Shown: piece after piece, positions 54,533 to 64,000 of the stretch | Layout: each line of letters starts with the position of its first letter | Numbering within the stretch: the first letter of the stretch is position 1 | DNA from: Telopea speciosissima | Taxonomy: Eukaryota; Streptophyta; Magnoliopsida; Proteales; Proteaceae | Assembly (NCBI RefSeq): GCF_018873765.1 | Contig: NC_057925.1 | Location: forward strand, 60,214,970-60,278,969 | DNA length: 64,000 nucleotides | Reading direction: 5' to 3' | Made by a program: the position numbers and the translations under genes | Notes under the pieces: model-generated | Told to the model about the DNA's origin: nothing | What the model saw: only the letters and a program-made list of their open reading frames with translations | Databases searched by the model: none

Positions 54533-57500
54533 TCAAATGAAAGCATGGCTTATAAAGGGAGAGCTTCCGAAGCGGGTGTCAGTAGACAGGAAAGATCTCT
54601 CTGAAGCTTCAACATGGCTTGTCAAGGGAGAGCTTCTAAAGCGGGTGTCAGTAGACCGGAAAGATCTCTCTGAAGCTTCAACCTCATTACCATCAGCTAA
54701 ACTTATTTCCCCTGTGCTCATCGATTGATCCAAGGAGACCAAAGAATCCACAATTTCAGACATTGGTGGTCGGAATTCTGGGTCAGGCTGTTGTGTCAAG
54801 TCATATGCACAGACATACATATTTAAATGTTACAAATCCAAATAATTAACATCTAACATCTATCAGATTCAACCACACTATCTCAACTATGAATGTTCTT
54901 TTAAGAAATGACCTTACCCGAATACATAGGGAGATAATATCAGCAAGTCGAGAGAGATCCCTGGAAGAGAACGCTCTTTTAATTGTTGGATCAACCATCT
55001 CTTCCAAAGAATTGTTATCATGTAGGTGCAATGAAGCCCATTTGACTAGACATTGCTCCTCATTTGACCTGGAACTATAACAAAGATGGGGAAAGGCCCA
55101 TTATCACAGGAAGTATATAAAATAAATAAGTACATAAACCACAAAAAAGATGAGCATGCATCACACCTGTTAAAAGGCTTCCTTCCTGTTAAAAGCTCCA
55201 AAAGCAAGACTCCAAAAGCATAGATGTCACTTTTCCTGTTATCCACTCTGGGTTGACCATGTTCTGGTGCAACATAAACAGTACAACTGATCGCCATTTC
55301 AGAAGCCTATTCAAAACATTGACAAAATTGTTAGGTTCACCCTCTGCCTGAAATCTAATCAACTTGATCACGAATGTATTTGTTGGATTGAAAAACTATC
55401 TACCTTAAGTTTAACAGTATTGCAAGTGAGAGGCCTCAGAATAGCCAGTCCACAGTCACAGAGATGAGGCATAAGGTCATCATCAAGCAAAATGTTGGCA
55501 GCCTTCAAATTGCAATGAGGACAAGGAGGGAAGCATGATGTATGTAAATAGCTGAACCCAAAAATAAAAATAAAACCATTACAATCTAGAAAATGGTAAG
55601 TTAAAGAATGCTACTTCCCCTCCTTCATGGCAAAGAGAATCGACATGACCACTGAAAATACTTTTTCCTGGCTGGCAAGTAAGATTTTGACAACCCACAA
55701 AACCAAAAAAATATTGTATACCTACATGTATAGATTTCAAAGGATAGAATTCTTACTCCAATGCCTGAGCTATACCAAGGGAAATCCTGACACGGAGGCT
55801 CCAAGAAAGAGGCATGTAGGTGTCAGAGTGTAGGACATTATCTAGTGACAAGTTTCTGACGTACTCATAGACAAGAAGGTGTTGTCCATGCTCCACACAA
55901 TAGCCCAGAAGCCTTATAATGTTTGGGTGCCTTAGACGGGCCGCCTTCCAAATTACATCAAGGAATTGTTCTTCTTCATGGAGAGACAGTGGCACTGTCT
56001 TGATGCTCTTCACAGCCAAAATCTGTGGAAAAACCAGCAATCCGTAACACTCATTCATGGTTCAAGCTATGAATATTCTCCTAAATTTTAACAATAGAAT
56101 TGTAAGTTCAGGCATCAAAATCATACTTGGCCATCAGGGAATTTAGCTTTATAAACAGAACCCAGTGAGCCTTCCCCAAGAATGTTCTCTTCATGGAAGC
56201 TATTAGTAGCGGATTGAATCTCTGCCATGGTGTAACGTTTTGCGATTGGCAGGTTTCTGGTATTTCCGGAGAAACTTATTCTACCCACACCTTCAGTTCT
56301 GTTATGGTGAACAGAGAGTATGCGCCATGAATTAATCATAGGAGGAGATCCACTACCCGAATTCTGTGAATTCACTTCCGGGGCATCAGAAGCACGATGT
56401 ACTGCAAAAATGCCAAAATAAGGCAACTAATAAATCATTATAGTATAATGTAACAAATAAATAAATGATTGACTTGAATCATTTTTCTGGGCCTTTCAAT
56501 TAGTTTAATGTTTAGAATCTATATGGCAAGAGTGTAACTATCTTATACCCTCTCATTGTGCCAAAAAGGTTCTGAATACTGATGTCCAGAAAATGAAACT
56601 TACACACCACTAAATAACATAAAATTGGAAGAAGAAAATTCAAAAGATAAGAACAAACAGAGAAAATAATAATAATTCAAATAATTGATTATTATTTTTG
56701 TTTTTATTTATGACAATCAGTCTGAAACCTCAAAATTTCTGTAATAACAGAGACTTTTGACACATTTGATCATCCACAAGAATAATTTCTTTCTGTAAAT
56801 TTTAACAAGCATTATAAAACTAGTGCCGAATCGGTGGACTGCTCGCCTCCTGCTTCTTCTCTGTTTTCTGCACGCTAGGCTTGAACCCTATTATGGTTAA
56901 AGAGGAAGTCCCCGCCCATACTTCACTTTTCAACTCATAAATTGTTTCCATGAAGGTAGTCTATATGAGATATATAAAATGAGGGCTGATGTTCTCTGTG
57001 CCACAGCGCAGCCTGCACCCAGACACATGGGCCTGCCATTCAGGGGGGCAGGGCGGTCATTTCTCCCACCCCCATGTGCCAGGGCACAGCCTGCACCCCC
57101 GGCACAGAGAATATTTGGCCATAAAATGATTCACCAAGGACATTTACCTGCTGTTGTACTTAATGGAAGAGTGTGCAATGAGCTATCATCTCTCTTTAAG
57201 TTTTCAAGCTTGCACGAACGGGATCGGTTGATGTGAACGGCAACGATGAGAGCTGCACAAGTTGCCAGCAGAGTCCCTCCACCAACCATACAAGCAATTC
57301 CTCCAAGACCAAATCTTTTATGCTTATGTCTGTCTCCTCTAACATGAGGATAGTTCTCAGTGGCAGTTGATTGAGTTGTCGGGGGACCGTTGATATTCTG
57401 GTCAGTAGACAAATTGTCCCAAGGGAAAATCCATGGAGGATAGTTAGCTCCATTATGGAACATATTTTCCGCAATCCTGACAAGAAGTAAAGAAATAAGT

Positions 57501-60476
57501 AATAATTGGATGCTTTGGTCTTGTAGTAAATGAACATAAATACAACAAACCAGAATTTACAAAATCTTACCACAGGTTTGGTATAAGTTGAAATTCCTTT
57601 GGTATAACACCACTAAAGTGGTTATTTTGGATATTACTGAAATCCAATAGAGTCAAATCAGAACTGATATGATGATAATTTAATAGATGTTCTAAGATGC
57701 ACTAAGAGTTATCGCAATTGAACCTACAGGTCAGAAAGTGGAAGATTGGCCAGGAAGATAACAGATCCTGAGAAATTGTTGTTCTGTAAGAACCTGTGAA
57801 CCAGCCATGACGTTAATGCAATAAAACATTAAAGACATACATACAACACATCCTGAACAAAAGTAATGTATGCCTCTCCATGTATCACTTACAGCTTCGT
57901 AAGATTTGTCAAATCTCCAAATGAACTAGGGAGATCCCCAGTGAAATTATTGTATGATAGATCCCTGAAATGAAAAACTCAAAGAATCACTATTAAATCA
58001 ATAAGCATCATTAAAATCATTGGTTTACTATGTTCAGCAACCCCGCACCCAAATTTATTTTTTTTAAATGCCATAGCAACGAAAAAGCCAGTGCATATAA
58101 ATTAAATTCCCAAATAGTTCCAAATTTTTTACATTGAGATGCCAAATCACATGACCAATGCTACATAAATATTTTGGCCAAAGAAGTTTCTATATGTTAA
58201 ATTTTATATCTTAATGTTCTCAGTCCATGTATTAGTAATTTTCTTACATCAAATCACCCACTTTACATTACAGAAAACCTAGAGTAAATATGGCAAGCAA
58301 TGTAAAGATATTTTTTACCAACAAAACTCCAACAGCACCCAAATACAGTTTTGATAAGGATCACAGCCGGGCCAACATCAATTTCATCTACGAACCAAAG
58401 TTAAAGATATGATATACCGGCAAGGAAAATTGAGTAGCACATTGGTATATCAAAGTAGACACCGATCCAAATGCCTTAGTTCATTCCTACTTCATTTACA
58501 AGTCAAGTTAGTGCTATAATGGTTTGATAAAAAATAAAAAAAATAAACAGATCATCCCAGTGCACTATGCTCCTACTACTGCAAGATCTCGGAGGGGCAG
58601 ATGTATGCAGCCTTACCCCCACTTCGTGAAGAGGCTGTTGCCATAATGGCTTGATGATACAGTTTTTTTTTTTTTTCTGATTTTTTTTTTTTTTTTTAAT
58701 CTCCACATACTTATCAAAGTAGTAGTCCAAATGAAACCATACATTTGTCTGACACTCTGCAGATCAGTAAATACATTTCCTATTGGGCCACTTAAGGAAT
58801 TATGGCTGAGATTCCTGCATTCACAGAGAGAGCATAAAAGAATTACAAAAAATTAAAATGAAAACAGACGACCAAACAGTCATTATAAAAATTAAAAAGA
58901 AAACCAGATGACATAACACTCAGAAACCAAAATCTGTAAATGGAGTCACTGGACAAGTGACTTACAGATGACGCAAACGTTTCATAGAATTTAGGGAGTA
59001 AGGTATAGACTGGCTGAAATTGTTGCACGCCAAATTGCTGCATTAACAAAAGCAGGAGAATTCATTTTGACTAAAATTAGTAAATGGATGAGTAATAATA
59101 GTTTTAATCAAATAAGGAATACAACCAATGAAAAAGGTATCTTACAAATATGTTGCATTGGGAGGTATGGAGGAGGGGATTTCTCCCTGAATATTGTTTC
59201 CACTGACATCCCTAAATAAGAAATCCCAGAGAATAAAGGCAACTGAATTAGTTTCAAGTAAACAATTTCTACTATTGACACTCGTCCACAAATGTAACAG
59301 GCAAATTTCGCCAACATATGAATAAGTTTGAAGTAAATGATTTTTATTATTAATACACTTCCACTAATACAATAGACAAATTTGGGCACGATGACTCGGA
59401 AAATACTTACAATTCCTGCAAACTTAGAAGATTGGAGAGCTGGTCCCCGAGATTCCCACCAAGCCGCAACCCATGAAGATGACTGCTTGTAAAGGACAGA
59501 TAACAGCTTAGTTCTGAAAAACTCGCAAATCAACTGAATGGTAAACATAGTCGAGGTAAATTACATGAATATTACGGATGAACCAGAGCATGAGATTCCT
59601 ATCCATGATTCTTCACAAGGGTCTCCACCATCCCGTTTCCAACCCTTCAGCTGTGCTGGGTAATTCAGGGCCCTGTACAAGTCCTTAAGAGCTGCAGCTG
59701 CAGAAGCAGGAAAGAAGAGTTAAGCTTCAGAATTTGATTATGCAGAACCCAATTCAATCACTAACCTCCGCTAGACTGCTTACTATCTATTTGTTTTTGC
59801 CAAACATGAGTGTTTGGAAAACGTTGAAAAGCCGAATGTCTGAACCCAACATAGTTGGTTAGGCCTCACCGCCTTAGGGTCTGTTTTCGAAATTGAAATG
59901 GTAGCCATTGCGGAGACTGAGAGAAATCAGAGTATCAGACTAAGCTCCCGAGTTTGGTTTTCTGTCAATAGCTTCAACATCTAGGTCGTCAAAGAGGGAC
60001 CGGACCAACAGTCAACAATCCTTTTCTGTGATCACCATTCACAAGATAGACGAAGCACCTAGACCCGGCTAGGATTGTTAGCTTGCTTTCGTACGTTTAG
60101 AAAAGGAACCGGGTGGTTAAACATATCGGCCGACTCGTATCATATATCGGACATAACGATACGAAATCAAAAGATACAGAGAGGAGCTTTTCCCTCTAGA
60201 ATTATCCAAAATTACGAATGCAAATCTGAAAACAGATCTCTGGAAGAGGAGTAGGATTAAGAACAGGCTAGTGAGAGGATGAAAAACACAATCTAATGGC
60301 GAGAAAATCAAATTCAGAAATTTGCAAGAAAGTAAAATAACGTCAAATAAAGAAGACGAGAAGATTAAAAAGAAACATATACCGTCCACTGGATCCGTTT
60401 TTGCAGAAATCGGTGAAAGCAGAAGCGTCGAGAGTAGATAGGCACTGAGAGTAAACCATAGATTCAGTCTTGCCAT
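54533..60476 (-). CDS. STRUBBELIG-receptor-family LRR receptor-like pseudokinase
   Basis: Sixteen exons are inferred: 60476-60383, 59697-59565, 59485-59411, 59211-59146, 59037-58966, 58814-58743, 57964-57893, 57793-57728, 57636-57571, 57476-57148, 56401-56127, 56022-55757, 55551-55404, 55306-55167, 55074-54918 and 54787-54533, giving 761 residues. Order: signal peptide (1 to about 25), N-terminal LRR cap with [14 protein letters not shown], about seven LRRs mostly one per 66-75-bp exon, a Pro/Thr-rich stalk with PPWIFPW, one membrane span (about 296-318), then a kinase-like domain (about 410-685). The Gly-loop [11 protein letters not shown] and AVKS lysine are present, but the HRD position reads HCN and DFG reads DCG, as expected for this atypical family. 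SUB/SRF receptors act in cell morphogenesis, cell-wall and immune signalling. A 69-bp unit is duplicated in the last exon. A 5'-UTR intron is likely between about 60526 and 60834. Confidence 0.94.
54545..54682 (-). repeat. In-frame 69-bp tandem duplication in the receptor C-terminus
   Basis: Units start at 54545 and 54614 on the plus strand. Each codes 23 residues of the form VEASERSF...STDTRF...SSP...SH. They differ at only a few sites, and the duplication keeps the frame to the stop at 54533-54535. Confidence 0.9.
56992..57111. mobile_element. Foldback element, copy B of the ttctctgtgcc family (receptor intron 10)
   Basis: Perfect 11-bp inverted ends, ttctctgtgcc (56992-57002) and ggcacagagaa (57101-57111), with further complementary G/C-rich arms inside. 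It is related to 36414-36531. Confidence 0.7.
58557..58641 (-). mobile_element. Au-like SINE fragment (receptor intron 6)
   Basis: Read on the minus strand it gives 'ggcaacagcctcttcacgaagtgggggtaaggctgc', then 'gcagtagtaggagcatagtgcactggg', the 3' half of the Au SINE pattern. The tRNA-like head is not clear. Confidence 0.6.
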
Positions 60477-60904
60477 TTCTGCGAGAATTAGAAATCACGA
60501 ATAGCAAATGTATGACTCGTTTACCTGCAAAAACATAGTATAGCAGATTGTTAGAACAGGATCCAATTACTGAAGGAATCAAAAAGAGATATGGAAAGCA
60601 AAAGAAGATCACGAGAAACAGTCCCCAAGAATTACATCAATTTCTGATTGTAACAACGTCATCTACAGATTAATTTGAAACTAATAGAAAGAAATTTCAA
60701 AGAATGCAGATTTCACAGACAAGTTAATGGAGAAACAGAATTGGAGAACTCCTAACTGCAATCATGGCTGAGCTAGAACATCAAGAAAGAGAAGAAAAAA
60801 ATAACTCTAGAAAAAGAACATAAAAGCTTACTTGCAATTCCGGCAAAGATAGAGTGAAAAGATTCAAGAATTGCAAGAAATTGGAAGGTTTTGGAAATCA
60901 CGGG

Positions 60905-60940
60905 CGGGAGAGAGAGAGAGAGAGAGAGCGAGCGAGAGAT
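60905..60940. repeat. (GA)n microsatellite in the receptor 5' leader
   Basis: A GA-dinucleotide run passing into gagcgagcgagag. It is upstream of the inferred 5'-UTR intron donor near 60835 (minus strand), so it is probably transcribed. Confidence 0.6.
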
Positions 60941-60961
60941 GGAATTGGTTTCAGCTTCAAC

Positions 60962-63343
60962 AGGTCAGTTCGTACTTCATAGAGTGAGACTCGTAAGAAG
61001 GTTACAGCAGGGCGGGAAAGTGTAAGCCACGTCAGCTACGACCGTTTTAGTTTCCAAGTTTCTAACAACCTATTCTATTAAGCACGTGAGGTGAACGTGA
61101 CTGTTCACAAGAATGCATCTTCCGTAGCCTCAAGGGTGTCAAATGGTCCGGTTCGATTCACCCGAATAATTTTTAGAACCTCAAACCAAAATTGTATCGG
61201 TTTGATTTGATTCGTATTCGGTTTCATATATTTGATCTAAGTCGGTTTTTGTACTGTTTAATTTGGTTCGGATTCAATTTAGTTTAATTCGGTTTCATTC
61301 GTTTGATTCAATTCAAATCGATGGTTTTAGCTCTAATTAAAAACCGAACTGAATTCCATTTTTCAAAATCAAAACCAAAACAATTTTTTGGTTCAGCGTT
61401 AAATAGTCATTTCCATATCCGGCTTTAATTTGACACCCATATCTAGGGATGTCAAAACTGAAAATCGGATCGACTGAACAAAACAAAATCAATCAGACCA
61501 CATCAAAATTTTTTCGGTTCAGTGTTAATTTGGGTTTGTTTTTAGAAACTGCTGAAATATCACAATTGATTAAAAAAATAAACAAATAAAATTCCAATAC
61601 TTTTTACACTTTCTTTTTATATATGAAAAATCAAGACCAGGTTGATAATCGAACGATTAAAAAACCATTAAAAGAAATCGATAACAAACCAAAACTGACC
61701 AGACCAATATCAGTTCGATTTGGCTTTTATAGACCAAACTCGTTTTCAACCCAATCAAACCGAACCAATGTATAAAAAAATCGATCAAACCGACTGTATG
61801 ATTCCCCTTGCCAGCCATTTCAGAACATATTACTTTCCGATGTACTAAATGCCCTTACCTAAGCATTTGAATTGATCTACAATCTTTTTAACGAAAACTC
61901 CATTTTCAATTTTTCGCAAATTTTTAAAAACCGAACCTTTCGTTTTAAAATGAAAAAATTTTAAACCAAGCCAGACCAGACCGGCAGTCGAACTAGATAA
62001 ATTGGAACCACCCATTTTTTTCAATTTAATCCACGTGTAGAACTATATTATTTGGAAACTAGGATATAAGAACTGTTCTATGGGAGATTTACCAAACGCT
62101 GCCTCAATGTCTTCACCATGCTCCGATAGTTCATTTTGTGAGGGAAAATGATGTACATCGACAACAGTCCCCTCCCCTTACAGAGGGTGAGACTCAGTGC
62201 AACAGTAAGGTTGCTCTATTGCAACCTGGTGATCACCAATTCAAACAAGGAAACAGCCTCTCCACAAAAAGTGGAGGTAAGGCTATGTATATATGCCCCT
62301 CCTCAGACCTTGTGGGAGCCATGTGCATTGGGTACCGACTTTACAAATTATCAAAATTACACTCTTTTCACACTCTCTCCTCCATGGCATTCTCTGACCT
62401 GACCATATGGGCCTCCTGTATATGAATTGTGATGCACTCCCTACCAATACACGCGAGCGCCCTGCTCTGCACATTACAAAACATATTCTGTTATTGAATC
62501 AACTCTTCTAAGCATAGCATCAGTTGTGTTTTGTCCAGTGCCACTGGCACATGAATTGGGTGGTCTCAACTATATGACAACACTTTTTTTTTAGGGGGGG
62601 GGGGGGGGGAACTGGGGAGGGGGAAGGTGACAGCTAGGAGACTCGAACTCAAGACCTCCTGGCGCTAGGCCGCAGCTGTTGTTAACTACATGACAACACT
62701 TGTTACCAAAAAAAATACTTATATGACAACACTGCAAGTTTGCTTCAATCATTCACTCTACTCAGGAGTCAAACATTAAGCAGCTGGTGTGGGAATAAAC
62801 ACCCTAGGGGCTCAATTACAACACAGATCAGCATTTGAGTACGTTCTACCAATGAATGAATATTTTTGCAAACCCACTGGATTTGGTTCATAAGAGCACC
62901 TTTTGATGGCTTTCTCCATCTCATGGTGGTGGATGATTTATCTGCTATGATCTACTAAGAGCAAGTTTTGACAGTGGGACATTCCAAAAAACCATAAAGG
63001 ATGACCATGGTAGTAGTACTGTGAAAAGTTAAAACAGCAACCCACAAGATTTGAGTGTTCCACAATTTAAGTTAATACTGGGAATACCATCCAATATAAA
63101 GTCTAAATGATATTGTTTCAAACCACCATAGCCTCCGACATCATCGTTAGTTCAGTAATAAAAAGACAAGGGTCCTCTTTCCCGATACTACAAACACAGC
63201 CACTAGATTTAAACTCAGAATATTCACTAGTGAATTTTAAGAGTCAGTAGTAGCACAAAATAGAAATATCACATTCCATGCAAACCTGGAGAATGGTCAG
63301 AAGTAATCCAAAAATTCTAAGCATAGTGTCTGCTGCAGAATCT
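60962..63343. other. Intergenic region between the receptor gene and the SPL gene
   Basis: The receptor promoter is expected just right of 60962. Degenerate 'ggttcggttcgattt' sequence fills 61140-61440 and, as its complement, 61445-61800. Beyond this lie an Au-like SINE and a poly-G tract (62595-62609) followed by tRNA-like B-box text near 62645-62665. No protein gene is supported. Confidence 0.55.
62200..62341 (+). mobile_element. Au-like SINE, copy 3
   Basis: It carries 'gtaaggttgctctattgcaacctggtgatcacc', 'ggaaacagcctctccacaaaaagtggaggtaaggc', then 'gtgggagccatgtgcattgggtacc'. Same layout as the copies at 45968 and 46121, but without a long T-run. Confidence 0.7.
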
Positions 63344-63997
63344 CTAGAGGGACCAGTGCATCTGGTTATTGGAAGAGCCACATCCTCTGGTGCTTCCTAG
63401 ACCAAAGTATTGACGGTTCCCCTGTGGAGCTAACTCAGGCTCATCAGAGAACTGACTATTCACAGATTGTGAGAGTTGTCCCATGCCCAGATCACGTGGC
63501 ATTTGTTGTGAACGACTATTACTGGCTGCATTGCCCTTGAAACTCCAAGTGTTTCTTGTTAAATTACTTGCTATAGCACCATGTGGTGCCATTGATTGAA
63601 CCACTGGAGCTCCTTCCGCATCTTTAAAGTTGTCCACTTCAAGACCGGATGCTTGGTTTCTGGAGCCCCACGGCTGAGTTGACAGAAGAGAGAGAGCACA
63701 GCTGGAGTCAGAGACTCTTGCAAAGCATTCATCTGGAGGAATTCCAGCATTGGTGAAGGCTGTTCCACCTGCTGAAACTTGCATATACGTGTGGGACATA
63801 TGAGAGAAGGCATTAGCTGGTCGACTTTCTGAGTTCCCTTGCCATTGATGGGGAAATAACTTCCCCATACCCATGGGCTGGTTGCCAGATACCCGATCAC
63901 CATCTCTTGCCGTCGTCCATACTTCCCTCGTAGGTAGCCTTGAGTGCGTTGTAAAATCCATGAGAAAGCCTCCAACTCTACCGCTGGCTTCTGTCAA
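63344..63997 (-). CDS. SQUAMOSA promoter-binding-like (SPL) transcription factor, last exon (partial)
   Basis: This is the C-terminal part, about 217 residues, of an SPL protein; it runs off the right edge of the window, so the SBP zinc-finger domain is not seen. The hallmark is the segment CFARVSDSSCALSLLSTQPWGSRN: the codons for ALSLLS form the miR156/157 target site. The remainder is Ser/Gln/Asn-rich and disordered-looking, as usual for SPL C-termini. SPL factors drive juvenile-to-adult and flowering transitions and shape branching. Which subclade this belongs to cannot be settled without the SBP domain. The true exon start may differ, as it lies at or beyond the window end. Confidence 0.88.
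   Translation of the reverse strand: MTEASGRVGGFLMDFTTHSRLPTREVWTTARDGDRVSGNQPMGMGKLFPHQWQGNSESRPANAFSHMSHTYMQVSAGGTAFTNAGIPPDECFARVSDSSCALSLLSTQPWGSRNQASGLEVDNFKDAEGAPVVQSMAPHGAIASNLTRNTWSFKGNAASNSRSQQMPRDLGMGQLSQSVNSQFSDEPELAPQGNRQYFGLGSTRGCGSSNNQMHWSL
63680..63699 (-). promoter_or_regulatory. miR156/miR157 target site in SPL mRNA
   Basis: The plus strand reads tgacagaagagagagagcac, which equals the mature miR156 sequence except for one position (a for t at base 14). The transcript therefore carries the standard SPL target with one mismatch in the usual place. It lies in the coding part for ALSLLS. Confidence 0.93.
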
Positions 63998-64000
63998 TTA

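Noticed and set aside
62640-62690. tRNA-like text with a B-box-like gagttcgagtctcc on the minus strand
   Set aside because: No acceptor stem or cloverleaf can be drawn; it looks like a repeat or SINE head following a poly-G run.

Overview
The window is nuclear DNA of a flowering plant. It holds intron-rich genes with GT-AG splice sites, plant-specific families (13-lipoxygenase, GH1 beta-glucosidase, STRUBBELIG-type receptor, SPL factor with a miR156 site), a Ty1/copia element, a 5'-truncated LINE, Au-like SINEs and many small foldback elements. The species cannot be named from sequence alone; a woody or early-diverging dicot is a guess. Exon limits were placed by eye from splice sites, reading phase and family similarity. 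For each intact gene the joined exon lengths are a multiple of three.

Layout. 0.1-7.8 kb: a complete plastid-type 13-lipoxygenase (+). 9.0-10.2 kb: the 3' half of an O-fucosyltransferase gene (-), broken. 10.4-15.2 kb: a decayed cohesin-kleisin (RAD21/SYN) fragment, a tandem repeat and an unrecognised 152-codon ORF. 15.2-20.7 kb: a copia element with 655-bp LTRs and a 5-bp target duplication. 21.9-24.3 kb: a second, broken 3' part of the lipoxygenase. 25.5-28.4 kb: a complete O-fucosyltransferase (-). 29.8-31.3 kb: a LINE tail. 31.3-37.2 kb: gene-poor, repeat-rich. 37.3-43.1 kb: a CDK5RAP3/C53 ER-phagy and UFMylation factor (+). 43.8-51.4 kb: a 13-exon GH1 beta-glucosidase (-). 54.5-60.5 kb: a 16-exon STRUBBELIG-receptor-family LRR pseudokinase (-). 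63.3-64.0 kb: the last exon of an SPL transcription factor with a miR156/157 target site (-), cut by the window edge.

The most informative structure is a 5.1-kb segmental duplication (5288-10387 and 21874-26916). Its ends lie inside the lipoxygenase and inside the O-fucosyltransferase. Each copy therefore keeps one whole gene and one decapitated gene: whole LOX plus broken O-FucT on the left, broken LOX plus whole O-FucT on the right. The 11.5 kb between the copies belongs to neither gene and carries the kleisin fragment and the copia element. The genes form no operon-like pathway; neighbours are convergent or independent.
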